A stretch of 53,019 bases of DNA. Origin: Akkermansiaceae bacterium. Lineage in GTDB: Bacteria > Verrucomicrobiota > Verrucomicrobiia > Verrucomicrobiales > Akkermansiaceae. The stretch's first letter is position 1; each line of letters begins with the position of its first letter. Below are positions 17,798 to 26,936 of this stretch, in pieces. The stretch lies in assembly GCA_903906515.1 (NCBI GenBank), contig CAIVKO010000154.1, forward strand, positions 1 through 53,019. Reading direction: 5' to 3'. Position numbers and translations under genes: made by a program. The notes beneath the pieces are model-generated. The model did not search any database. It had not been told where the DNA came from and was given only the letters and a program-made list of their open reading frames with translations.

Positions 17798-20274
17798 AAC
17801 CAGGCAAGCCTTTGAAACCAAACAAAACATCACTGATTGTCCTATTTCTCATCGCCACCGCTTTACTGACCGGTCGTCAGCTCGTCGCGGTGCCGCCGGA
17901 TCTCACGCAGAGCAATGCGGTGGACCGCGAACGAACTTACAATCTGGGAGCGACGGGACTGCGCGGGTGGATTGATACGAAGCCGGCAAATTTCCTCGAT
18001 AGCGCGCAGGGGCGGACCACGACCGCGAGCCGGCAGATTTTGGTCACGCATGTCGGGGCGAAGTCACCGGCGGATGGCGTGATGAAAGTGGACGACGTCA
18101 TTCTGGGCGTGGGCGGCAAATATTTCACCGACGATGCACGCAAAAGCATCGGCACGGCGATTACGGAATCGGAGAAAACAGGCGCACTCTGGCTGACTCG
18201 TTGGCGCGCGGGAAAAATCGAGAACGTCCAGTTGAAACTGCGGGTCATGGGGTCGTACAGCGCGACGGCACCGTACAGTTGCCCGAAATCGAAGTTGATC
18301 TTCGACGATGCTTGCCGGGTGCTGGAGCGGGAGCCGTTGCACGAGGATTTGTGGGGCGCGATCAACGGTTTGGCGTTGCTGGCTTCGGGCAAGCCGGAGT
18401 TCCTGCCGAAGGTGCAGGCGTTTGCCCGTAAGATGGCACCATCGACGTTGAAGCTGGAATTGAAAGACGGGATGGTGATTTGGGATTGGGGTTACCGGAA
18501 CCTGTTCCTCTGCGAGTATTACCTCTTAACAGGCGACAAGGAAGTGTGGCACGCGATCAACGAATACACCGTCACGCTCGCGAAGGGCCAGAGCATGTAC
18601 GGCACGTTCGGGCACGGCATTGCCAACCTGACTCCCGACGGCCAACTCCACGGTTCGATCCCGCCATACGGCCCGGTCAACGCCGCCGGGCTGATCGGCA
18701 ACCTGGCGATTGTCATGGGCAAGAAATGCGGCGTGGCGGATCCGGAAGTGGATGCCGCCATCGACCGCGCGTCGAAGTTCTTCGGTTACTACGTGGATAA
18801 AGGAGCGATTCCGTACGGCGAACACATGCCGTGGCCATACCACGACAACAACGGCAAGAACGCCATGGCCGCCGTGTTGTTCGGCGTCCAAGGAAACCGG
18901 CTCACGGAAACCAAATACTTTGCGAAGATGGTCACGGCGTCGTATGAGAATCGCGAATACGGCCACACCGGCCAAGGATTCAGTTACCTGTGGGGCGCTC
19001 TCGGTGCCAATGTCGGCGGTCCCGCTGCCGCGTCGGCCTTTTTTAAGGAAGCCGCATGGCACCTCGACCTCGTGCGGCGCTGCAATGGTTCATTCACTTA
19101 CGATGGCGGCGAACAATACGGCCCCGGCAAGACCGACGATAACACCTATGACGGCAAAAGCGGCTACTACGGGTTGAGTCCCACCGCCTCCTACGTACTG
19201 ACGTATGCGCTGCCGTTGAAAAAACTTTTCATCACCGGCCGAAACGCGAATCCGGCCAACTGGCTGAGCCAAACTGATGTGGCCGAAGCCATCGCCTCTG
19301 GTCGCTTCGATGTGGACTGCAAAAAGAAAACCACAAAAGAAATCGTGGCCGCCCTCGGCGATTGGTCGCCCATCGTCCGTGGCTGGGCGGCCGAGGAACT
19401 GGCCAAGCGTTCCGAAGCCAAGGCGATGGTGCCGCAACTCATCACGATGGCCGAAGGCCCTGCCGCGCTTATCCGCCAAGGTGCCTGCGAAACGCTTGGC
19501 TACATCAAAAGCGCCGAGGCCTTGCCGGTCTTGGTTCGACTGCTCACCCACGAAGATCGATGGCTCCGCGTCAAAGCCGCGAATGCCCTCAAGAATATGG
19601 GCGACATGGCGAAACCGGTCGTTCCCGACATGCTCAAGGCCGTCGCCAAAACCGCTGAGCCGCTTCAGCCGATCGTCTGGGCCGACCCCATTCAACTCAC
19701 TCATGGCGAGTTGGCCGCAGCTTTGTTCCAAGGACTGTTGCGAAACTCCACGAAGGACATCGATCCCGAATTGCTCTACCCGGCGATTCGCGCGATTTCC
19801 CGGAACGCCGACGGCATGGCGCGCGCCACCTTGCGCGACCTGTTCGAACACCGACTCACGGTCGAGGATGTCCAGGCGCTCGCTCCCGACATCTTAGCCG
19901 CCGTCAAAACGCGCTGCCCGGCCGACACGATGTTTGGCAATGAAATCCGCATGGGAGGATTCAAGGCGTTGACGAAATATCATTTCAAGGAAGGCATCGA
20001 AGCGGGCGTCCTCTTCGCGAAAACCCAAGGCGGCCACGGCAGCGAAAATCGCACCGGGGAAATCATGAAGGAGATTGTGACCTACGGCACCGTCGCCCGG
20101 ACGGTACTCCCTGAACTCCGGGCATTGCTCGCTGGATACCAAGCGAATGAAGGTTTCCCCGGGGAACTGAATCAGCGAAGAATCACTGCCGTCGAAAACG
20201 CCATCAAATCCATCGAAGCTGCCACCACGCAGCCCGAGTTGCGAACCATCACACCAGTGCCGTTGAACAAATAG
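17794..20274 (+). CDS. PDZ / alpha-toroid / HEAT-repeat secreted protein (DUF6288-like)
   Basis: The 826-residue product has an N-terminal signal peptide (about 1-32, with Lys-rich start and LLTGRQLVAV). Residues about 50-150 form a PDZ-like domain (GATGLRGWI, SPADGVMKVDDVILGVGGK). Residues about 160-510 are helical with Trp/Tyr/Gly-rich turns such as WDWGYRNLFLCEYYLLTGD and IPYGEHMPWPYHDNNGK, as in (alpha/alpha) toroid enzymes. Residues about 520-720 show HEAT-like helical repeats (VPQLITMAEG, LPVLVRLLTHEDRWLRVKAANALKNMG). The order matches what I know of DUF6288 proteins from Planctomycetes and Verrucomicrobia. No enzymatic activity is established to my knowledge. It may recognise or process a glycan or glycoprotein. 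ATG overlaps the preceding esterase stop. Confidence 0.75.
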   Translation: MKPGKPLKPNKTSLIVLFLIATALLTGRQLVAVPPDLTQSNAVDRERTYNLGATGLRGWIDTKPANFLDSAQGRTTTASRQILVTHVGAKSPADGVMKVDDVILGVGGKYFTDDARKSIGTAITESEKTGALWLTRWRAGKIENVQLKLRVMGSYSATAPYSCPKSKLIFDDACRVLEREPLHEDLWGAINGLALLASGKPEFLPKVQAFARKMAPSTLKLELKDGMVIWDWGYRNLFLCEYYLLTGDKEVWHAINEYTVTLAKGQSMYGTFGHGIANLTPDGQLHGSIPPYGPVNAAGLIGNLAIVMGKKCGVADPEVDAAIDRASKFFGYYVDKGAIPYGEHMPWPYHDNNGKNAMAAVLFGVQGNRLTETKYFAKMVTASYENREYGHTGQGFSYLWGALGANVGGPAAASAFFKEAAWHLDLVRRCNGSFTYDGGEQYGPGKTDDNTYDGKSGYYGLSPTASYVLTYALPLKKLFITGRNANPANWLSQTDVAEAIASGRFDVDCKKKTTKEIVAALGDWSPIVRGWAAEELAKRSEAKAMVPQLITMAEGPAALIRQGACETLGYIKSAEALPVLVRLLTHEDRWLRVKAANALKNMGDMAKPVVPDMLKAVAKTAEPLQPIVWADPIQLTHGELAAALFQGLLRNSTKDIDPELLYPAIRAISRNADGMARATLRDLFEHRLTVEDVQALAPDILAAVKTRCPADTMFGNEIRMGGFKALTKYHFKEGIEAGVLFAKTQGGHGSENRTGEIMKEIVTYGTVARTVLPELRALLAGYQANEGFPGELNQRRITAVENAIKSIEAATTQPELRTITPVPLNK

Positions 20275-20292
20275 ATTGAGATCATTCCTACC

Positions 20293-21279
20293 ATGAAACA
20301 CATCTTTACGATCATCACCTGCGGTTTCCTCGCGGTGCCCACCTTCGCCGCTCATGCGCCGAAGCCGGTCCAAGTCTTCATCCTTGCCGGACAATCTAAC
20401 ATGCAGGGACAGGGGATGGTGAACGCGAAGGACAAGCAGGGAAACGAGAAGCTGGGAACCTTGACCGCCATGCTAAAGGATCCGGCGAAGGCGCCCCTGT
20501 TGCGGCATTTGGTCGATGCCCAGGGGAATTGGTCCGAGAAACGCGATGATGTGTGGGTCTACGACGTAAGCGAATTCGGAAGCCGGCACGGAGTCTTGGA
20601 ATTCGGATATGGCTGGGCGCTGGGGTCGCGTAATTGGTTTGGCCCGGAACTCGAATTCGGTCACGTGATGGCGAAACAATCGAACAGCCCTGTGCTTATC
20701 ATCAAGACCGCTTGGGGCGGCAGGAGCCTCTATCAAGACTTCCGTCCACCGACTTCAGGCGGAACCACCGGCCCGTATTACACGGAGATGATCGCAACGG
20801 TTAAGAAGGTGCTCGGCGATCTGAAAACGCTGTTCCCGGCCTACGACGGCAACGGCTATCAACTTGCCGGCTTCGTCTGGTGGCATGGCTGGAACGACTT
20901 TTGCGGCCCGCCGACAGCGGTCACGGAATATGAAACCAATCTGGTGAATCTGATTCACGACGTCCGACGGGATTTGCAGTCGCCTCGCTTGCCCGTAGTG
21001 ATCGGTGAATTTACCGGTCCTTGGGGAGCTGAATGCAAGGAACCCAAAGCCGTGGCGATTCGCTGTGCTCAAAAAAACACAGCCTTGAAACAGGACTTTG
21101 TCGGCTCTGTCCTATTTGTTGAAACCCACGATTTCGTTCGAACCCAAGAAGAGTCTCCTACCGACGAGGGTTACCACGAATTCAAGAATGGAGAGACGTA
21201 TCTGCGAATTGGCCGCGCCTTCGGCTTGGGTATGCAACAACTTCTGCAGAACGCCCCCATGAATAAACCACTAAAGTGA
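20293..21279 (+). CDS. Short SASA-type acetylesterase 2
   Basis: The 328-residue SGNH/SASA esterase has a signal peptide (about 1-20, TFAAHAPK) and lacks the N-terminal beta-sandwich of the larger esterases here. Catalytic Ser35 lies in ILAGQSNMQGQG. A second block, IKTAWGGRSLYQDFRPP, and GFVWWHGWNDF match the family. The C-terminal DEGYHEFKNGETYLRIG should carry the catalytic Asp/His pair. The compact form recalls CE6-like acetylxylan esterases, so the substrate may be an acetylated backbone sugar. It follows the PDZ/HEAT protein by 18 bp. Confidence 0.87.
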   Translation: MKHIFTIITCGFLAVPTFAAHAPKPVQVFILAGQSNMQGQGMVNAKDKQGNEKLGTLTAMLKDPAKAPLLRHLVDAQGNWSEKRDDVWVYDVSEFGSRHGVLEFGYGWALGSRNWFGPELEFGHVMAKQSNSPVLIIKTAWGGRSLYQDFRPPTSGGTTGPYYTEMIATVKKVLGDLKTLFPAYDGNGYQLAGFVWWHGWNDFCGPPTAVTEYETNLVNLIHDVRRDLQSPRLPVVIGEFTGPWGAECKEPKAVAIRCAQKNTALKQDFVGSVLFVETHDFVRTQEESPTDEGYHEFKNGETYLRIGRAFGLGMQQLLQNAPMNKPLK

Positions 21280-21304
21280 AGTCTTTAAAAACAAAAAACA
21301 ACTT

Positions 21305-21370
21305 ATGAAAACCCTCCAATCCCTCTTCGTGTTAGTTGTTGAGTTCGCCTTCGCTTCTATCGGCTATTGA
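21305..21370 (+). pseudogene. Orphan signal-peptide-like leader ORF
   Basis: A 21-codon frame reads MKTLQSLFVLVV then EFAFASIGY and stops. It begins like the secreted enzymes of this locus: ATG, Lys, hydrophobic core, then small residues with Ala-Ser near the expected cleavage site. It lies 20 bp before the ATG of the next esterase, in a different frame. It could be the abandoned start of a former secreted gene, or a short leader peptide. Nothing proves it is translated. Confidence 0.35.
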
Positions 21371-21389
21371 TCACCTCGCCATCAAATCC

Positions 21390-23123
21390 ATGTATAAAAT
21401 CAGTCAATCAGTCATTTTTATTGGATGGTTCGCAGTTGCGTCAGCCCAGGATGCGCAACGTAATAAGGATTTTCTGACTTATGGGAGATATCACGGGATA
21501 GATCGGGTGACCCTTTTAAGGGAACAAAAATCGGGCGATCTCCGGTTGCCGAATTTCATCACCGACTCGATGGTGCTGCAGCGCGGTGAAAACACCTCGA
21601 TCTGGGGCTGGGCGAAACCGGGGATGCCAGTGCATGTGCGGTTCGGAGAAATCTCCGTGGAATCGAAAGCGGATGCCAAAGGCAAGTGGCGAGCGGTGTT
21701 CCCCACTCTCAAGGAAAACGCGGCCGGGCAATTGTTGTTAGTTTCATCCGGAGATGACATCATGGCCATGGAAAACGTGATCGTGGGCGACGTGTGGCTG
21801 TGCTCGGGGCAAAGCAATATGGATTTCCCATTGCAGCGTTGCCTCGATGCCAAGGCGGATCCGAACAAGCTCGTCCAGTCGATCATTGATCGCTCGGAAA
21901 ATCCCTCCATCCGCGTCCTGGAGTTTCACAATGTCAGTCCCTATGGCCCGGCGGAGGATTTGAACATCACCCGCTGGATGTCGGCGACACCCAAGGACGT
22001 GGTTAACTTTTCCGCAGTCGCTTATTTGTATGCCCGCGAAATCTACAATGCCACGGGTGTGCCGATAGGCCTGATAGATACCTCGTGGGGTGGCAGCATG
22101 CTGGAACCATGGGTCTCACCCGATGAGTTGAAAAAACTCGAATCCGCCGGTGATTATCTCAAGGCCAACGCGGCGAAATTGGCGGCGTGGACACCGGAAG
22201 TGGAAAAGAAAGCCATCGCTGAAAATGAGGAAAAAGAGCAACAATATCAGTCGCAATTGTCGCAACATTTTGAGAATCTCAAACTCGGGAAGCCAACGCG
22301 GCTACCCAGGGATTTTTACTGGGGAGCGATCCCGCCGCAATACGGCAGGGATTACACAGGCAATCTTTTTAATGGAATGATCCACCCGCTCAGCGAGATG
22401 AACCTTGCCGGGGTGATCTGGTATCAGGGGGAATCCAATGCCAACCGTGCGCTCGCCTACCGTGAGTCTTTTCCGCTGTTGATCCGGAGTTGGCGCGCTT
22501 TCTTCAAAAAGCCGCAACTGCCATTTTACTGGGTGCAGTTGTCGTCATTTGATCCGAAATACAAAACGGATGACGAACCCGGCGAATCCAAATGGGCGGA
22601 GCTGCGGGAAGCGCAAACCATGACCACATCCCTGCCATGCACTGGTGAGGCGATGAGTTATGATCTAGGTGACGCCAAAGACATCCATCCCAAACAAAAG
22701 TTGTTAGTCGCCAAACGTCTGGCCTTGCATGCGCTGAAAAACGTCTATTCCAAACAGGATGTGATCACCGATGGCCCGATTTACTCAAGCCATGTGGTGC
22801 AGGGACCGAAGGTCGTTCTGACATTCACACCGCAAGGCCTGCCCCTCATGGCCGGTGAAGCGGTGCCCTTTCAACAGATCAAAAAGTCGTCCGCGCCGTT
22901 GCGCGGCTTTACCGTGGCCGGTGAGGATCACGTCTTCCATTGGGCGGATGCCGCGATCGTTGGCGATACCGTGGAAGTGACCTGCGGAAAAGTTCCGAAT
23001 CCGCAGGCGGTCCGTTATGCCTGGGGGAATTTTACGGATGCCAATCTTTACAACTCACAGGGACTTCCTGCGAAACCCTTCAGAACCGATTCGTCCGCAC
23101 CACCCGTGCAGAGCGGAAAATAA
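21390..23123 (+). CDS. SASA-type carbohydrate O-acetylesterase 3
   Basis: The 577-residue SASA esterase starts at ATG 21390, which gives a clean signal peptide (about 1-21, WFAVASAQDAQ). An upstream TTG in frame is less likely. N-terminal beta-sandwich: LPNFITDSMVLQRGENTSIWGW. Catalytic Ser142 is in LCSGQSNMDFPL. The block GVIWYQGESNANRAL and the His of DIHPKQKLLVAK complete the expected set. Between them is a Lys/Glu-rich helical stretch (about 255-290). It lacks the heptad-repeat loop. It has about 40 extra residues between signal peptide and beta-sandwich (DFLTYGRYHGIDRVTLL). Role: removal of O-acetyl groups before glycosidase attack. Confidence 0.88.
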   Translation: MYKISQSVIFIGWFAVASAQDAQRNKDFLTYGRYHGIDRVTLLREQKSGDLRLPNFITDSMVLQRGENTSIWGWAKPGMPVHVRFGEISVESKADAKGKWRAVFPTLKENAAGQLLLVSSGDDIMAMENVIVGDVWLCSGQSNMDFPLQRCLDAKADPNKLVQSIIDRSENPSIRVLEFHNVSPYGPAEDLNITRWMSATPKDVVNFSAVAYLYAREIYNATGVPIGLIDTSWGGSMLEPWVSPDELKKLESAGDYLKANAAKLAAWTPEVEKKAIAENEEKEQQYQSQLSQHFENLKLGKPTRLPRDFYWGAIPPQYGRDYTGNLFNGMIHPLSEMNLAGVIWYQGESNANRALAYRESFPLLIRSWRAFFKKPQLPFYWVQLSSFDPKYKTDDEPGESKWAELREAQTMTTSLPCTGEAMSYDLGDAKDIHPKQKLLVAKRLALHALKNVYSKQDVITDGPIYSSHVVQGPKVVLTFTPQGLPLMAGEAVPFQQIKKSSAPLRGFTVAGEDHVFHWADAAIVGDTVEVTCGKVPNPQAVRYAWGNFTDANLYNSQGLPAKPFRTDSSAPPVQSGK

Positions 23124-23135
23124 CATCAATAAATT

Positions 23136-26100
23136 ATGAACATCACATCCTCACTCGTCATTTTGATCCTGTGCGCTCTGTTTCCGGGGGCACGGGCCGC
23201 GGTCGTTTCCACGTCGGACAAAGCCGTCGATATCATGGCACCAGAGAACTGGGGTGGTGTGGACCTCAAGTCTAAGCCGGATGAAACCTTCATCATTTCT
23301 GACGGGCACAAGTTGGAGTTCAAGAGTTTTGGCCGGAGCGCGGTATTCCCGGTCAAGGTGTTGGTGGTCGGCAAGGGGGCGGTGCTGCGTTTGTCATCCG
23401 CCACAGTGTTTGATTGTTCCGGCAAGACGTTGGTATTGGACGGCGGGGAACTGGAAATGGGAGGTGGCGAGCTAAAGCAACTGACACTGGACATTCGTTC
23501 GGACTCCACCGTGCGCTTGGGTGCTGCCGGTTTTGGCGGTGGCCAGGTGATTGGCAAGGGCGTTATCGAGTTTGTCCGTGGGGGGGGGAAAAAGGTAATG
23601 TCTATCGATTTAAACGACCTCGATTTTACCCGATATGCGGGAAAAATTCTGATTGGCAAGAGGATGGAAGGTCCCGGCACAATCACCATTTCCGGGAAAA
23701 GCCGCAACATGGGTACGGTCCCGATTGAGCTCAACCCGCACGCGCGGTGTTCCTGCACCCTAAATCTACCAGATGGCATCAACATGGCGGGACCGCTCCA
23801 TATCGGCGGGTGGGCCAGTTTAAAGCTGGGTAATACATCCTGCACCTTGGGGGATGGTTCAACATTCCCGGGTATCATCAAAAATGATCAGATACCGTCC
23901 GGAGTATATACCCCGGCGGCAACGTCCAACTATACTCAGATCCCGACCCTCAAGGGCAGGGGGTATAATCTCCAAGCGATCCTTGAGCCATCATCCATCG
24001 AAGGATCCAGCGTGAATATTCTTCCGCCAGCGGCAAAGAAGTCGGCCAACCGCATTGATGCCGGAGCCACGTTCACCCTCAAGGAGTCCATAACGAATTT
24101 CGCGCCACCGGCCTCTGAACTGTGCCTCAACGGCGGAACTTTACAGAGCTCCGGTCCACACACCATCACCGGCTCCATCCAGGTGCTGAATCATTCGGTT
24201 TTGGATGTCGATGTTCCCCTAACCAATCCTCAATCCGCGCTTTGTTTTGCCAAGGGGTGTCTAACAGGTTCCGGTAATGTGATTCTCAGCGGCAAGGGCG
24301 GCAGGGTTGTCTTTGATAAGGATTTCAAAATGCAGGACTATGACGGCAAGATTACTACTGAGAACCTGCAGGGCACGGCGGAGTTGGTCTTTGGCAGTGG
24401 CGGCTGGGGCGCTGCCACGCTAGTCCTCAATAGCAAAGTTCCGGTCACTGTTACTGGCGGCGGAACGCCCCTGCAAACATTGGGAACTTTTATCCTGGAT
24501 AGTGACAAGGCGCGACTCGATATGAAGAAGGGTGCAGTTACCATCGGTGCCGGGAGCCGGGTCGGTGAAAAGGAAATTTGCCCAGGAATTTATACCGCGG
24601 CCAACAGCAGCGGATTCAGGGCGGTGCCCGCCACATGGCTGGAGAGTGTCAGCAAAAGCAAAGGCAGGATTCTCCGCGTGGGAACCGTCGATCTAAGCCA
24701 ATTCCTGGTGAACAGCGATGCGGCGACGCTGGCCGTGGTTGATTTCAAAAGAGTCAAATCAACAGCGAAAACGGGCAGCATCACCAGTCCCGGCACCTGG
24801 GGTGGAATCAACCCCAACCAGCTTACGGCAGCGCAGTATGAGATTGCAGCGGGGCATGTCTTGAGCACAGGCCCCGAAAAATGGGAGGCTCGCGAGTTGG
24901 CGATCGGGAAAGGTGGCGTGCTGTCGCTGGATGGTGGCAACCTGGACCTTGGAGGACGGAATCTGTTCTTCCATGAAGGCACATTAAGTCATGAAATACA
25001 GGTGCCACGGGTGATCAACGGCAATCTGGTGGTATTCGACGACCATTACCTGAAGGATGAATACAGTGGCACCTTGCTGCTGAATGGCGGCGACCTGGCC
25101 GTCATGGGGGCGGTTGTCGGATCGCGCAACAAACAATCGACGCTGGCGATTCACCGCACCAAGCCCGGATCGGTAAAGCTCATCATTGACGGACAGATGG
25201 GATCGGTTCCGCCGACCGGCATCGGTTACGACATCGCGGTCAATGACTTTGCGGGCAACCTGGACTTTGTCTGGAGTCAAGGGTTGCTCAATGAGGGATA
25301 CATTGAGTTTGCGCCGAAGTCCGGCACGATCAGCTCCGCGAAGGGATTCAATTCGCCGCGCGGCACGCTGCGGCTTCCGGCCAATCCGCAGGTCAAGCTG
25401 GACCTAAAGAATGCCGTCAACACCCTGATGATCGGCACCACCATTGGCGGAGTGTTCATCGAACGCGGCAACTGGACCGAGGAAAAGACGGCCGGCTTCA
25501 CCAAGGTGCCGGAGTGCAATACCAGTCGCACCGTGGATCTAACACCATTTCTCCTCAATACCAAGGGTGCCTCCCTCAGGATCAGTAATCCGGGTATCGG
25601 AGTGGATGCCGTGGAGGAGTTTGATAGTGACCAGATCTATGCTCCAGAAACCGCCTTCAATCCGGAGACACTCAAGCAGCTCAGGGAGCACACGGAAAAA
25701 TGGGTGGCACCATTCCGCACCGCGCTGGAAACCAAAACCAGCTATCATAAAGTTACGGGCGAAAAATTCACCCATGCGGATTACATGTGGGGGGCACTTC
25801 CCAAGACGGTGTTCAGTCTGTTTACCGCCTACAAGATTCTGGGAGATGATCCCGAGGTGCTCGCGAAGATGATGATCGTGGCTGACTACTTCCAGCAACT
25901 GATCACGATGGATCCCCTGGCCACAGGCTCAATATACGAACAGCAAGGCGGGGAACCCTGTCCTGCGGAAGCCGCCACCTGCGCCAGCTATATGAGCCTG
26001 ACACTCTCCGCCATGCAGATCTGGGAAAAAGAATCTAAACATCCAGGCTCAGTGGATAAAAAGTTGTTAGCCAAAGCGGATGCATATCTCGACTTCGCGT

Positions 26101-26894
26101 GGAATCAGAATGCCCCGGCCAATCCCAAGGTCGGTCTGAAAAAATGGATCTGCCCTGATGGCAAGGTGGATCCCGCAACCGGCGTGCCGTTGTTTGCGAT
26201 GAACCGTGGCAAATTCACCTGGAACTCCGATTCCGGAATCTGGCAGGCGCAAGCGCCGATGCTGGAAGCCATCCGGTTCCGCAAACTCGCAACCGGCAAG
26301 ACCGACTGGGATACTGTCTATGATGTCGCATCCAAGGGCTTGACTTGGTATATGGACTTTTTCTTCCGGGACAGTTCCTGCGGGGAGATCGACGGCAAGA
26401 AATACGTCTGGTGGACCTACAACGTCATTCCCCCCGGAGGACCGGGCTTCCAGGGCACCGGCCCGGGCTGGAAAGATGGCCTCTACAAGGGAATGAAAAT
26501 CATCTTGGGCGGTGAAGATTCCGGCCACATCGGGGCCGACCTGCTCGGCTTCAGTTGGATCTGGTCGATGCGCCACAACGCCTATGGGCTTACCTCCGAG
26601 CGCATGGAGCGCATTGCCAACGGTTCCTTTTGCGGCATTGGCAATTCACAGTTTGGCGGGCTTGGCGGAATGTTTAATCCTTACCGCATCGAGCTGGGCG
26701 ACTCTGTTCCGCAAGGAGGTGCGCCTAATACCAATCCGAATTATGCCAAACTCACAGTTTTCAAGATCCCCCGGTCTTACCGGAACATCGTCTTGAATCG
26801 TGTGAGTGGTCCCATGGGCCTTTCGCCCGACTGGCTGTGGATCAAATGGGTCTATCAGAACCGTAATGCGGTCGGGACCGATAAGGCGAAATAG
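23136..26894 (+). CDS. Beta-solenoid / helical toroid-like secreted protein of unknown function
   Basis: I do not recognise this 1252-residue family. Signal peptide is about 1-22 (LFPGARAAVV). Residues about 30-820 are Gly/Leu/Asp-rich beta-strand repeats such as LVLDGGELEMGGGEL and VLSLDGGNLDLGGRNLFF, like autotransporter or PEP-CTERM-type beta-solenoids. Three modules seem to end in related motifs: SGVYTPAATSNYTQIP, PGIYTAANSSGFRAVP and RGNWTEEKTAGFTKVP. Two begin similarly (APENWGGVD, SPGTWGGIN). From about residue 827 the protein becomes helical and aromatic-rich (MWGALPKTVFSLFTAYKILG, KADAYLDFAWNQN, YVWWTYNVIPPGGPG), resembling an (alpha/alpha) toroid of the lyase/glycosidase kind. No known catalytic signature is visible. 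It sits between an esterase and an SGNH hydrolase, so a role in glycan binding plus cleavage is plausible. Confidence 0.7.
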   Translation: MNITSSLVILILCALFPGARAAVVSTSDKAVDIMAPENWGGVDLKSKPDETFIISDGHKLEFKSFGRSAVFPVKVLVVGKGAVLRLSSATVFDCSGKTLVLDGGELEMGGGELKQLTLDIRSDSTVRLGAAGFGGGQVIGKGVIEFVRGGGKKVMSIDLNDLDFTRYAGKILIGKRMEGPGTITISGKSRNMGTVPIELNPHARCSCTLNLPDGINMAGPLHIGGWASLKLGNTSCTLGDGSTFPGIIKNDQIPSGVYTPAATSNYTQIPTLKGRGYNLQAILEPSSIEGSSVNILPPAAKKSANRIDAGATFTLKESITNFAPPASELCLNGGTLQSSGPHTITGSIQVLNHSVLDVDVPLTNPQSALCFAKGCLTGSGNVILSGKGGRVVFDKDFKMQDYDGKITTENLQGTAELVFGSGGWGAATLVLNSKVPVTVTGGGTPLQTLGTFILDSDKARLDMKKGAVTIGAGSRVGEKEICPGIYTAANSSGFRAVPATWLESVSKSKGRILRVGTVDLSQFLVNSDAATLAVVDFKRVKSTAKTGSITSPGTWGGINPNQLTAAQYEIAAGHVLSTGPEKWEARELAIGKGGVLSLDGGNLDLGGRNLFFHEGTLSHEIQVPRVINGNLVVFDDHYLKDEYSGTLLLNGGDLAVMGAVVGSRNKQSTLAIHRTKPGSVKLIIDGQMGSVPPTGIGYDIAVNDFAGNLDFVWSQGLLNEGYIEFAPKSGTISSAKGFNSPRGTLRLPANPQVKLDLKNAVNTLMIGTTIGGVFIERGNWTEEKTAGFTKVPECNTSRTVDLTPFLLNTKGASLRISNPGIGVDAVEEFDSDQIYAPETAFNPETLKQLREHTEKWVAPFRTALETKTSYHKVTGEKFTHADYMWGALPKTVFSLFTAYKILGDDPEVLAKMMIVADYFQQLITMDPLATGSIYEQQGGEPCPAEAATCASYMSLTLSAMQIWEKESKHPGSVDKKLLAKADAYLDFAWNQNAPANPKVGLKKWICPDGKVDPATGVPLFAMNRGKFTWNSDSGIWQAQAPMLEAIRFRKLATGKTDWDTVYDVASKGLTWYMDFFFRDSSCGEIDGKKYVWWTYNVIPPGGPGFQGTGPGWKDGLYKGMKIILGGEDSGHIGADLLGFSWIWSMRHNAYGLTSERMERIANGSFCGIGNSQFGGLGGMFNPYRIELGDSVPQGGAPNTNPNYAKLTVFKIPRSYRNIVLNRVSGPMGLSPDWLWIKWVYQNRNAVGTDKAK

Positions 26895-26936
26895 TATTTT
26901 CCTAAAAAAATATCTCATCATAGAAAAATACACATC

